From: Phoronis australis
Taxonomy: Eukaryota > Phoronida > Phoronidae
Assembly: GCA_002633005.1 (NCBI GenBank)
Contig: NMRA01000003.1
Location: 1,650,806-1,714,805 of the forward strand
Length of the DNA: 64,000 bases
Direction of reading: 5' to 3'
A program made the position numbers and the translations under genes. The notes under the pieces were generated by a model that saw only the letters and a program-made list of their open reading frames with translations, was not told the origin of the DNA and did not search any database. Of this stretch, positions 50,750 to 62,830 are shown piece by piece. The first letter of the stretch is position 1. Each line of letters opens with the position of its first letter.

Positions 50750-50870
50750 TGAAAGCTGATGATGAATGACCTGGCCAGGACGGTGATGATGAATGTTGAA
50801 TGAAAAACAATGATCATAATGATGGTGATGGTGATGGTGATTTTTTGATGATGAGATGATGATGACAAAA
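50750..50870 (+). repeat. GAT/GGT microsatellite
   Basis: Imperfect runs of GATGAT and GGTGATGGTGAT, densest at about 50820-50868. Confidence 0.8.
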
Positions 50871-51499
50871 GGGATGACTGAGAAACAGCGAGTGAAACAA
50901 AGTAAATGATAAACCAACAAAGGGGCTGCCTTATGTCAAGGTCTATTTACACATCCACTTTCAATAGATTCTTTCACAGGATATCAAAACATCTGTCCCA
51001 GCAGCATGGTCTTGCATCTGATTTCATCCAAAACAGTAGGCGTCAGGCTATTGTTGAGCTAGGTGTTGTGAGTAAATTTTATGTTGCCCGGTCATGTGAA
51101 CGACAGAGCAAGTCTAAAACCCATGTTTTTGAAATCTGAGACAACTACTGCACTGAAGCCTGAGAAACATACCATTGTTGGACTTAAAAAGTCATCCAAA
51201 AAATCTGATACCATAATCCACATAGCGCTTGATGAAATCCATCCACATGTCAAATTTCATAAACATGCCTCAAGGGGCAGGAGATCTATGGTTAAGTAAA
51301 GCTAAAAATGGCTGCCACAGCACCATCTTGCTTCCGATTTCCGATTTCGACCAAAAACCATACCTGGCTATTGATGAGATATGAGTTGTATGTAAATTTC
51401 ACGTCAATCGAATGAGGAATGCAACATGTAGCATACAAACAATGACCGAATTTATCAATTTCATCTTTGTGTCATTTTCGTGCACCCAGATATTTATCC

Positions 51500-51830
51500 G
51501 TTGATGCATATTGTCGTCATCTCTGGTAGTCTGGGCATCCGGCGCTCGCTGTTGTATCTCCTAAACCCCTTGTAGGATCGTAATGAGATTTGGCATATGT
51601 GTTCCTATGAAGCTGACAAACAGTTGAAGAGTTTTTGACCAATCGGACTGCTGCTCTGACCCCTAGTGATGATTTTATTTTTTTACATTCGCCTCTTTAT
51701 CTTTAGGGTTCCTTGATTGATTTTCTTGAAATTTGGTTAATAGATGATGACACCTTTCCATTATCGTACAAATTTGACGTAATCTGCGCCACATGGTTAA
51801 CATTTTAGAATTTTTAGTATGTTTTTGACG
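51500..51830 (+). repeat. CCCCTAGTGGC-core repeat units
   Basis: Units are centred near 51663 (GCTCTGACCCCTAGTGATGA) and 51795 (CTGCGCCACATGGTTAACAT). They are linked by the family text (CTTGAAATTTGGTTAATAG, then TGATGACACC). Preceded by a stretch of similar style from 51500. Confidence 0.55.
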
Positions 51831-54800
51831 TCTGTAATTTCACACGTTGCGTTTCTCTTTATCAATAAAATACAAATGTCTCGTAATCTGTAAGGATGGA
51901 AGAAAAATTGTGACTGTTCATTCAATAGAATAATTATTTTGTAGCGAATTCTTATAATTATTTCTGTAAAGTTTGTTAAATCTTTTTAGAAAGCACCCAC
52001 AAGTCAAATGAAAAATGCAAAGTGGCGGCCATAGGTTCAATCTTGAATGGAAATTTCGTGTGAAACTCAAAAAATGTGCTCAACCATCGTGGAAATAAAA
52101 TAAATTAAAAATATTCAAAGTCATTAAATACATAGTGCGTCCTCTGTGGAAGACGTGTCTTGGGCAAAACATAGCGTACCTTGATAGAAAAGTCCCTGTA
52201 TCCGTCATCTCGTCACTGAAACACTTAAATCTTCGCATTTTGGCAGTACTTGTGTTGTTTCATATGCATGCTGATTTTGAGTGCAGCTCGGTGATGAACC
52301 TCGGTTTTAGAAGTGTACATTTTCATTTTTGAGAAGATGGCTTCCTCGTCTGCAGTCTTGAATCTGGTTATGGCAGATGACAGTCATGCTGTGTTTAAAT
52401 TTTGCGTAGATCGTACAAAAATGCGACCTACACCTTCAATAAAAACCAAAAAGCATCACGTTAGGGCAACATATTTGATTAAATTTATTTACTGGGCACA
52501 ACAACGAGAACTTGAAAAATGACAAAAGGTCAATTTTGGCACTTATGTTTGTGTGAATTTTATGAGAGTTAGCTATAGATGTTTACAGTACTCTATTGCT
52601 GTTTAGTGTAATAGCAATGTTTTACAATTGAACTCACTGCTGTAAGCTAAGCTGGTAGCATGTTGTGTCCAAACCCTTTACAGTCACAAAGTATGGCTCA
52701 ACTCTGTCAGTGGTGTGAGACCCAGCCTATTATGAGTCTATAACAGTGAAAATACGTACATCAGTGTATTACACATGCGCTCACCCAGCCTAAAAAAAAA
52801 CGGGGGGGAGGCTCGAATTTTGAGAATGTGGACCTTTTACTGAGATTCATGGGGGTATGTTCAGAGCTATGAATTGTGCATTCGCCTAATTTTGGTAGTT
52901 CCTCCCTTTTTATGGAATTTTGTTTCAATTTCTACTTTTTCGGAATTTTCTCTGAGGCGGACCTTTTTACTCACTTCGTCAAATGGGGGAGGGTTCATCT
53001 GAGCCCCCCCATGTGCACGTATGCAATATTTAGTGACTCCTTAGAGATTTTGCTTGATTCAAATTTGCATTCTGTTTGTCCGATCGATATTCCAAATCAA
53101 ACTTGCTCAAATAGTTGTAGCTACGAAAGGACATTAAATAAATTTCGCTGAAATAATACTGGACTTTTGTGCCATTCACATTGGCATCAAGTGATTGTTC
53201 GTTTCAGTAGTCCTTTTGCAACACCTTCCAATCTTTATGAATATTTGTTAAATATGCCTAATGTGTTTTGAATTATTGAGTTAGTTGGTTAAAACTTCAA
53301 CAACTTACCCTTGTTTATTTTTATAGTAACATCAGCTGCAGCTCAGCATATCTGAACAGCTGCTTTGCATGTGTCTGACAATGCAAAGAGTCTTAATTAA
53401 TTAATCTGTATCATAGCCCATATATATCACTTATCACTGTGTTTTATGATGTTATGCCAACACATTGATGGACAACAATGTAAAGAACAAATATTTTTAG
53501 CCTGAGAAAATACTTATATTTATCCTGTTTAGTTGTATTTTTCAATCTCTTAGTGATGCAATTGATGCTTCTTCACCATCATGTGGTGACACCTATTGGT
53601 CATCTGGTGTCTTGACCTCTGGTGGCTGTTACCATTCAAAGATGTGAGTTAGTTATGTGTATTACAACCATTTTCCAGTAAAGCAGGACATTTCTCATTA
53701 ATTCTGTCTGGCTGTTAGACAGTAATAAGGTAGTTGTGAAGAACGTCTTGCATTCCTGTGTGGTGGGATATTTCCCAGTGTTTCCTATAAATTCTGTGCC
53801 ACCATTAAATGTCAGGTGGTGGGATATTCATTATGTTCAAAGTCGTTAAAGGGAAGAAATTGCATTCTGTCTCTGTGAACACAGCACACTTTGCACACTA
53901 GAACTAGAAATAGGCTCAAGTAAAAGACACTTTCTTATTCTAATAATGCTGCATTGCTGCTAGTAGAGTTAGGATAATATGATTATTAAACTTGTTGTGC
54001 ATGTACTAAATTATGTCTTATACAGCACAGTGGACAGACAGAAACATTTTGAACTTATAAGCAATACATTTACACTCATGTTTCACTTGAGATGTCTTTA
54101 TGATTTTGTAATACTTGCCGTAAAAGTGAACCAGTATGCAAGATTAGGCCTACTGGACGATGGTTAATGAGAGAAGACTAATCGTCAAATTGATACCTCA
54201 TGACCTGTCAATCAACACCGTGGCCTGTCAATCAACACTGACTTCTTCATGCTTACCTTATTCAACAAGGAAGTTTCTTATTTCAGAGGTGCACTGCTTT
54301 GTGCTTTATCAGATTTATCGTTTTTAATTTTCGTGCTTCACAACAACTGGCTGATTGTGAATGACGCCAGATTTGAATATAAGAGGCCTTCAGAAAGTGG
54401 TTGCTATTGTCAACCTAAATTAAGAAAAATATCACTAGGAATGTACGTTACTGATCACAGGATATTTGTGATCTCGGGCACTGCCAAAATTTAAATGTAT
54501 ACGCAACAAATGTAATGTTGACTGGTAGAACCAAGTTCAGGATATCGAAAACTTAATTTTTTTACCAAACCTTACATAGTATTATGTAAAGACCAGGTGC
54601 AGACTTTTTGAGGTATGCCATCTCAAACTTGGTTTATTTCAGTTTGGCTATGACAGGTTAGGCTACATGGTGCCATTTCCATTATTTTATCTTAGGTTTT
54701 ACTGATGACTTTCTTTATTTTAAGTGTTCTTGCACATTGAACACTGACTGTGTGCATATAGTATTTACAGACCGCAGCATCAGCTTAGTGCTTGTGTACT

Positions 54801-55858
54801 GGCGTTTTTGGGATATTCCATTCTAGTAGAAAAAGTGAAATGTATTTTGTTTCATGGGACAATTACCAACTGTAATGGACCATGGTTTACGGTATCAGTG
54901 ACATTTGTAGTCTGCTTTGAGATTTCACGGGAACTTCTTTGTGGGGTATCTCCGGGATCAAATATATTTGGCGCATTCTCCTGTGACTGAAAATGATCAC
55001 CCTCAAAGTCACATGGCATCTAATTGTGATTGGACATTATCATTATCATCTCAACTGCTCATTCTCTTGAGACTGAAAAATGTAGTTTGTTGTCATAAAT
55101 CAGAGTCTTGATATCGCATATGTAAGCATTAATAGTCTTGCAACCCGCCATACACGACTTTATCTAGGATTTCGAAAATAGGTTGTCCAAATTGGGGTTC
55201 CTGAATATTCCAGGGCGTCCATGATCCCAACGACACTTTACTCCTCACCCATTACCACCATTCACCAGTAACCCTCCCATACATAGTGTGTTTTTTACAA
55301 AAAGTGAGTGCAACAAGGCTTTTACATCTAAGTTTACAAAAACAGCTCCCTTGTAGTGAACTTTTTTGCTAACAAATTTACGAAAACAGCCAAATAGCTT
55401 ACCAAACAGATGTTACAGGTCTTACAGATATTGGTTGAATGATGAGTGCACTGTTTTTGGTGATCTCAAGTCAAATTGCTGTTGTAAAGTTTATCATATA
55501 ATCTTAAGTAGCTTGATGTTCTGTAAAATGAGTTGGACAGAACTGCAGTTACCAATACAAGAAAAATGTACTGATGATGTGTGGTTTATATTTTGGCAAC
55601 AGGTGTCACTGCTACTCCATATAAAAATGCACATAGAAAAGCATGAAACAGGCGCAAATTCAAACATTTTAAATGGGGATATTCTTGTGGCACAATGGTA
55701 CAATATATCATTAAAATGACATTTATTTCGCTTTTGGTGTTTTTCAAAAAGATCAAAAACATGAAACTAGAGCTTTGAAACACTAGTTTGGTGTTAGGTC
55801 AGTGTACCTGCATGAAATACTGAATAACAATTAGTGGTAAGACCACTGAAAGTAGAGA

Positions 55859-56120
55859 CTGATCATGTTTAGTTTTTGAATCCCCAAAATGGCCAAACTA
55901 GAACTGAAGTTAAGTTGATCTATTCTGTCCGAACATTACCAGCGCACTGCATGGGTTTGACTGAGTTCCTATGCTGTGGGTACAAACCTGGTAGGTAATA
56001 GGCCTGTATGTTGTCATACCAGACAAAAGACTGCTGGGCAGTCAACAAAGGAGCTAGATGTTATCACATGCTCACAGTGGCTCTATGGTAAAGTCACTCA
56101 AGGAGAAAATGCCCTAATGG
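55859..56120 (+). repeat. Dispersed repeat, copy B (pairs with 5639-5905)
   Basis: Same orientation and order of blocks as copy A, including GTTGTCATACCAGACAAAAG and TGTTATCACATG. The boundaries are approximate. Confidence 0.75.
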
Positions 56121-57311
56121 ATAAGATCCAAAATGTGAAATGATCATGATAGAATCTCAGGGGTTACAGAGACTAAAAACTTGACACTTTTATCAGCTAT
56201 ATCAATAGTTCCTTACCCACTCAGCTGTGGGGGCAATAAACATGATAATTACGTCTGGTCTGGCAATGGAACTACTTTAAAGTGAATGGTGAGATGCCTT
56301 GAACGTCAACACAACAAAACTTTTTTCATCTGCATTCAGTTTATACAGTACAGCACTTTTTCGACAAGTTTGTTTAGTTAACGCAATATATACAGAATTA
56401 GAAGGTTCAGGAAAAGCCCAATTGAGTCGCATGATAACGTAGCTGTCGTTTATAACGTTTGATCGCTCCAATATACTCTTTCTACAATTCGAACACGTAT
56501 ACAGAACTTGTAACACATGCGTGTTTGTGGATGGTATAACCACCACATATCTATGTCGTGGTCGAACCACTGTTCAGCATTGATCGTAATGTGGTGGTCT
56601 TAAAAAGTTCACGATTATTCTCGTGGAAAATAGATGGGATTTGGAAGCAAAAACTTTAGCTAAGTTTTCAAAAATTTTAGTGACATTTTTCGTCCAAGTT
56701 CCTTCTAGACAAAAATTGTTACTTGAGATTAGCGTCGATTTTCATCGGGATTTTAGCTTTGCGTCGCTCTCATTTTGAAACGGCAAAAAACAACGAAACT
56801 TTACAGTTCACATGTGCTCATGACACCCACGAAAACGGATTACCTAGAATACTGTGGCACTGTGCAAATTAGACCGTTGCAGATCATAAATTCGTGAAAT
56901 TTGTTACTTTCTCAGAAATTTTAACTCGGGTTTACTGAATATTCCACGGTAATTTCTGTGTATTTACTTTCAAATTATCAATGTAAATAAAATTCAGAAC
57001 AAAGGAAACCGTTTTATCGCACCGATCTCATCTAAAACTTCTCCGATATTTACGGAGAGAGCACATATAGAGGTCAAAATTTTATGAAGATTTCGAATAT
57101 TCTTTTAGTTAAAATCTTGCAGAAGAGCGAAAAAGTGAATACAGACGTGTTGTTTCGTTAGGCAACTCTTAACGTCATCAGCTAATGTGTATTAGCGTGA
57201 AATCGCATGTCACCCGCCAAATAAAGGCATGTGGTTAACTCAGAAATTTCCACGGACCCGACAATGAGGGGAGGATTTTTGGGCCGGTCTATCGCGACCA
57301 AAATATGTTAT

Positions 57312-57387
57312 GTCTGTTCCGACAGGGGATTGAACCCGGACTTCTGCTAACCTTGCAGATCCTCGAGTCCACTGAGCTATCAAGACC
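57312..57387 (-). repeat. tRNA-like relic (minus strand)
   Basis: On the minus strand there is TAGCTCAGTGG (A box), an anticodon-arm-like TCTGC-AAGGTTA-GCAGA stem-loop, and GGTTCAATCCC (B box). The acceptor stem pairs poorly and the loop lacks the usual T before the anticodon position. More likely a SINE head or tRNA pseudogene than a functional tRNA. Confidence 0.45.
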
Positions 57388-57879
57388 ACCAGTTGATTGG
57401 ATATTTTGAATTGCTGATAGGTAAATGAATTTTACCCATTCCAAACTGTCATTGTAGTAACACCCTTTTTGCACATACCTGGAATGTGTATTTGAGTCTG
57501 AGAGGTTTACAAACTGTAACTAATAAGGATTTTTTGTGTAAACTTTATTTCATGGACATATGTATATAGATACGAGCCACCTGCTGTAGCCAGTCTCAGT
57601 TTTGGTAGATCTGATTTAAGCTAGTTGAGTTTGACTCTTTTGAGGTGGCCATATCCTGCTCGTCATCCGTTTTGTAAACTCTAAACCATGGCATAAAAAC
57701 TGACCAGGTTCTGGTTGACCACATTTCTGCCTGATTGTTTACAAATCGGTCATTCACCTTTGATGAAATGGTCATTCACCTTTGACGGTCATAGTGTCCA
57801 TCACTGATTAGACCAGTGTCGAGTAAATGTCGACACTGATTGACCATGCAGAGATTCCACTTGTCACTGACCTAGCACA

Positions 57880-58345
57880 AAATTTAAGAAAGTTTCGTGC
57901 GCCTACGCATGTATATGTGGTCGTATAGTGTTGTCATCTTGTGCCAGCAACTGTATCTGGGTATTCCCTCTATACCTCAAAAACCTCTGGTTCAGGATCT
58001 TGATGACATTTGGCACAAGTTATGGGCATTATGGTTAGGCTGTGGCACATGTTGTTTTTCTATCAACCCTGCCCCGCAGGTCCAGAGGGTGAGCTTTTTA
58101 CTGTGAATCTTGACACAGAGGTGTGTGCCAGTACCAGTGTTAAGTTTCATTGGATTTAACCACTGCAGCACCCCCTGGTAGCCATTTTTAGTTCCAGTAA
58201 TGAGCTTTAAGTACTTGTGAAGGATAAGATCATTATTTTCCGAATTCATCTAGGGAACCAATGTAGAAATTTCAATGAATCTTGAGACCAAGGTAATTTG
58301 CCAGTTCCAGTCAATTGTTACAACTGCAGCTCCCCTTAGTGCCCA
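57880..58345 (+). repeat. CCCCTAGTGGC-core repeat units
   Basis: Units are centred near 58175 (GCAGCACCCCCTGGTAGCCA) and 58335 (GCAGCTCCCCTTAGTGCCCA), about 160 bp apart. A third, weaker one lies near 58070 (CAACCCTGCCCCGCAGGTCC). Intervening text repeats AATCTTGAnACnnAGGT. Confidence 0.6.
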
Positions 58346-61300
58346 CTTTGGTCTTAGCAAGGGACTTTGCATAATACTTTGGGTTGTTCTTGCCTGCGAT
58401 ATATTTCACCGATTAAATGATGAACGCATGATTTCACAACTAGTCACTTTTGTACTGCGAAGAAATAATTGTCAGAATTATTGACAGAATTTACTTTGTG
58501 AGTGGCGGTATCACTGAGTACCCTAAAATTCTTCACCTGTCTAGCATACAGTGTGGCGGACAAGTGAAATTTGTTGTCAAATTTTTAAACAAAAATTATA
58601 AATATTAAGACAATTTCAGTCAGTCGTTAACTAGTATTTGTATGAAGGGAATTGGCCTTTGAGAAATAAAATTGACAATTGTGGAAATTATCTTAGTACA
58701 AAATAAGTGAAGAATTGCTGTGCATGACTAATAGTTTAGAGCTGCAGCTGAAGAATTAGGATAAACCCACCCATTTGGAGAGAGAACAGGCAACCCATTT
58801 ATAGGGAGCGCCACTTCTTGCAAGGAATAATTCCATAATTTTAACGGTTTGTTGTAGGCATTCATGAATAGCTGCATTTTAGCCACTAAACGTGAAACAG
58901 TAAACATTGAAGGGATGTCATGAGAAGATCTTTCAAAATCAAAGTTATAAAAATGCAGATAATATTGAGATCTTTTTGTAGATTTGTGTAGCCGGAAAAA
59001 TAATTTCGTAGGGTTTCTAACTAGTGAGGGTATTGAACCTGAAAAGGCACATTTTTGTGGGGTATTGTGTTAGAAGAGACCCCCTTATGTAGCAAATCTG
59101 GCCGTTAGAAAGTCACACTCCTAAGTGGCACGCCCCATATACCTTCTGTATGAGATACCCCCCCCCCCGGGGCTAGTGTGTGAAGGACTACTAATGACAT
59201 CTGGAGACTGTTCCTTAGCAACAAACCAGGCACTCCATCTCATTTCCCAACCATTAGCACTGAATGCTTCTTGCCAGTTGACTTTTGAATAGCCAGTTGC
59301 CAAATCTGGACAACTGGCCTTCTAATTTTGGTATATTGGTGAATAGGTCTATGCCGGTGATATCACCACCTGCAGTTAAATAAAAAGTTACACACATGCA
59401 GTGCAGGCTGGTTTTTATACAGTGGTTTAAAGACTGACTTTGTCCCTGATAGTCGAGTCTTCTCAGTCTTTGAATTATAAAAATGGTTAACTTCACCAGA
59501 ATACAGTAGGATCTCATGCTGTGCAGCTGCTGCTCCTTTGTTGTCTTGTCCCTCAGTCATACAATCTTCCCTGTGTATGCCTATACTGGGGCGTAATAAT
59601 AGGCTGACCAAGCTTGTGTATGTGACTCCACAGTAAGTCACCACAGTCTAATCAGTTTTCAATAGAAGAACACCTAGGAAATAGCTTTTTAACCCCTTTT
59701 GTTGCATGTTGACTTTTTGTTATTAATTTTCAAAATCATAACTGCATGAATGCTGTTAGAACAAAATCTGAAATGTGGGGTTTTTCCTTATAGATTTATG
59801 CTATTATTTGTAATCTACTATGAACAAAATCGAAGGCCCGGTGCTTTATGACTTGTGGTTTCAATGTGGTGATAAGACTGTTTACTACACTGAACTCATC
59901 ACACAAAACTTAAAGCGAGAAAAATTCTGATGGTGGGTTTGATTTGTTTCCTTAAACTGTCTTTCTTTTCTTAACTGATTTATTATGATAGTAACGAATC
60001 TGAATATATTGGTTGTTGTATTGTTTACAAGCAACACTCGGAGACAATCCTGATCAGTTGCTGTTAGCAAGCTATGGTGTGTTTCACTGAGGCCAGATTG
60101 CAATTCCCCATAGCATTCCTGCATAAACCCCTAACCACCTCTCTATGGACACTGATTAATTACGTAGGCTTCTCAGGGGCTGGTTTGTTGTCAATGATTA
60201 TACACACAAGTATTGCCTATAGTTCTTTTGAAAAGCATTGACGTGAATACAGTCAATTGAGGCTCACTGTTCGCTTTGAGTTCATTTACTGTCAATAGGA
60301 TGACTTCGAGAAATTTTTATGTTGAATTCTACTTGTATGTTAAAAATAGACAATTTATACTGTGAGCTAACACCATTTTTAAACACTATTACCCTTATTA
60401 GAACTTCTTATGTAAACCTGTGGAAACCCAAGCAAAAAGAACTTGTTGAACTTGGTTTCCATTTGGATCCTAAAAGGGCTCAATGCTTCTTGATCAGCTG
60501 AAGAAGATTTATGGTATGTGCATGGCCCTGTGTTAGAAATTAAGATTTCTTTAGGGATTTTAGTGTTAGTGTTGGAACATTTACTAGAACTTTAATTGTT
60601 CTTGAAATTGCATCTAGTAGAAACTTCAGTCCTAGCACAGTAGCAAAAAAACAGAATCACCTGGCACTCGATCTGGGTAGGTATACCACACCCCACCTGG
60701 AGGTCTGTTTGTAAACTATCCCCTCCTGTTCCTTTGGGTACCCCACAGCTATTTACTGTACAATATTGAATGGCATGGTCAACTTGCTTTCTATTGAAAC
60801 TCATTGTTATTTGAATTATTAGCTCTTTCTTGGGCCTAAGCCAGTTCTCAATAGACTCTATTCCTTACTAAACAGTAGGGTTTTCTTCTCTATTCAATTT
60901 AAACATTACTGGTCTATTTAGGCTGTTATAAGGTATATGTCAGGTTCTGTACACCACAATAAAGCATCCAAGCTCAGTTCTTGGTTCTCTTGGAAAGTCA
61001 AGCGATATATTATGAGTGAAATAGCCATATTCTCTTGGCAATGTTCATTTTGGGACACTGGTGTGTGAAGCTGTGATAGTTAGTACTGCTGTGTTAACTA
61101 CTAATACTTTGAGTAAACACAACCATAGAATGCTGTAGACAACAGTCTGTGATCAAGGTTAGCACATCTGTGGATAATGCCATAGCATTTCAGCTCAGCA
61201 ATGCAGGCTTCTGACACCTATCCACAATACTACCAGGTAATTTTGTTAAGTTTTTGATTATTGAACCCAGCCTTGTTTTGGTCCCTCAGTTTGGTTAATC

Positions 61301-62372
61301 ATGTTGCTGAATTAGACGAAAGTTGATAGATGATCATACAGCTTATAAGTAACTCAATATTTTCATAAACTCATTTAAATAGAATTGTGTTCATATCAGC
61401 AGGGTTATACAACTGCTGGCATTCAGGCTGAGAGTCCTATTTTAACTCCAGTCTCTGATTTAGTCTCCAGTCACACTGAATTTCATCCATGATACTATCT
61501 AGGTAAAAAAATGTACTGACATTTCATACTACTCAGTTTTCTCCACTGAATAACGGGCATCAAACTGGTTCTCAAAATACGGGCACGTTATACGTGACTT
61601 GCCCAGAATTTACTAATCAGACACTGAGGCTAAATATATCCGATCACAAAAATATCCTGGTCTGACGTCAGTCATTAGCAAGACTTTAATATTCAAAATC
61701 ATGATATTCTGGCCAATCATATGAAATCATGAGTCGTTGGAATAGCAGCCTTCTCATATGTAAGAAGGCTCAGATCTGCCGTCTTCTTTGGGTTTGTACA
61801 AAAAAGGTTGATCAGAAATTTGACAAGCATTCATATCCAAGTTTTTGGTTGCCCGATGGCGTTGTATTTCTCACGTAATAGCAGATATTTATTATAGTAT
61901 ATTCTGAAAAAGATTTAAAATGTTGTATTACAAAAACACTAAAGGTAGGCGTCATTCTGTCGGTGGATCTGTGCAAGGAATAACCCTCCTAGAGCTGTGT
62001 ACAGCCACTACATTTCAAACGGGCTTTTGACCAAACTTTCGAATCATTTCTGTCCGAAATTGGTGAGATTTTACCGAAGTAGTATCCGTGTGTTCTTTGC
62101 CATTATATTATGAAGATCTTAAAATTCGAAATTAGTTTCTTTGATAACAGTTGTCGTTAAGTTGCTGAAAATAGCATCATTCACCAGAAATACTCTTTGC
62201 AGCCATTGTCTTATCACCATACGTGGCTGTATAATTATTTGATGATGTTAAGCTGACGCACGCACTATCTTTCTCCATCACATAAACTTAATTCTTGGCT
62301 TGATGACTGGCTAGCCTTGATGAGTGAACCGTTTTATATCCATCAATGCATTGGCGAGTATTCATTAGGGCT

Positions 62373-62379
62373 TATATAA
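62373..62379 (+). promoter_or_regulatory. ANKFN1: TATA box of a candidate internal promoter
   Basis: TATATAA at 62373-62379 lies in CTTATATAATTCACTCC. Transcription would be expected about 30 bp downstream (near 62403), giving an 80-nt 5' UTR before the ATG at 62484. A short GC-richer stretch (CCGCGCAGCCAGTAGCGAGT) follows. Two short upstream ORFs (62444-62479 and 62473-62487) would lie in the leader. Confidence 0.5.
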
Positions 62380-62483
62380 TTCACTCCGCGCAGCCAGTAG
62401 CGAGTGAGCTGCGTGTGGGTATATATGTTACTTGTTGCTGCATATGAATCAGTGTAGTAGAGATCTCAGTCAATGTTAGCACC

Positions 62484-62534
62484 ATGAGGACTGTCATTCA
62501 GAAAGTAACCAGTTATTTCAGCACAAATGCAAAG
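62484..62534 (+). CDS. ANKFN1: Candidate alternative first exon (17 codons) of the ANKFN1-like gene
   Basis: ATG in the context AGCACCATGA encodes MRTVIQKVTSYFSTNAK and ends in phase 0 at AAG|GTCAGT. The next exon (62752) enters in phase 0, so the protein would continue ENEKNLSQWEFRHRLLKRMK, 217 bp downstream. An in-frame TGA at 62445-62447 closes the frame upstream. A TATA box lies 111 bp before the ATG. The predicted isoform has no ankyrin repeats and starts just before the FN3 region. The evidence is signal content and phase; with only 17 codons, chance cannot be excluded. Confidence 0.6.
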
Positions 62535-62751
62535 GTCAGTTCTACAAAGTGCAGTTAACATTGTTTAACATTGTGAGAAAACATTCCATTTGGTGTACAT
62601 TAATTGGCACAGTTTTGTATTTAACTGTGCTTGTGTAGATGTTTGTTATTGTACTTTGGGCCTCTGGCCTCGAATGTAAATAAAGTATGGGGTGGAATTG
62701 ACACTGTTTTGACTGATCTGGGTTAATACAATTTGAACATTTTCTTTTTAG

Positions 62752-62830
62752 GAGAACGAAAAGAACTTGAGTCAGTGGGAGTTCCGTCACAGATTGCTGA
62801 AGCGGATGAAGGCTGGCTATGACTATGCCA
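62752..62830 (+). CDS. ANKFN1: ANKFN1-like exon: conserved segment before the FN3 domain
   Basis: The acceptor is TTTCTTTTTAG. 26 codons in phase 0 read ENEKNLSQWEFRHRLLKRMK then AGYDYA, leaving one base (A) at the donor GTGAGT. The pattern W-E-[FW]-R-x-R-L-x-x-R-M-K-x-G-[YF] is a hallmark of ANKFN1 proteins directly before FN3. The FN3 domain itself should begin in the next exon, beyond 64000. Confidence 0.95.

Larger units (their letters stand above)
50569..62751 (+). other. ANKFN1: Intron (12,183 bp), phase 0
   Basis: Donor GTAAAC, acceptor TTTTCTTTTTAG. Contents include a GAT-rich microsatellite at 50750-50870, CCCCTAGTGGC-core units at 51500-51830 and 57880-58345, a dispersed repeat at 55859-56120, a tRNA-like relic at 57312-57387, and an internal promoter with first exon at 62373-62534. 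The stretches 53.2-55.8, 56.2-57.2 and 59.2-62.3 kb show no supported gene. 52795-53035 and 58740-59175 look like old repeats with C/G-homopolymer runs. Confidence 0.85.
792..62830 (+). other. ANKFN1: ANKFN1-like gene (partial; both ends outside window)
   Basis: Seven exons on the + strand join with no phase conflict, giving a continuous frame of 646 nt. The product runs from a Ser/Arg-rich N-terminal region through two ankyrin repeats (LFNAVEHQDMDLANSIL..., then LTPLDVAVMTNHVPMAKMLL) and a coiled linker to the segment SQWEFRHRLLKRMKAGYDYA. The vertebrate ANKFN1 protein has the same order, with LTPLDIAIMTNN-type and WEWRYRLYRRMKTG-type stretches just before its FN3 domain; this comparison is from memory, not a search. 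The family is known as Nmf9 in mouse and wide awake in fly, where it affects neuronal function and sleep/circadian behaviour. Introns are 3894, 7310, 1152, 36140, 714 and 12183 bp. The 5' start of the long transcript and the FN3 and C-terminal exons lie outside the window. No other protein gene could be supported on either strand. Confidence 0.87.

Noticed and set aside
57312-57387. Functional tRNA gene on the minus strand
   Set aside because: A and B boxes are good, but the acceptor stem pairs poorly and the anticodon loop lacks the usual T33, so it is listed as a relic.
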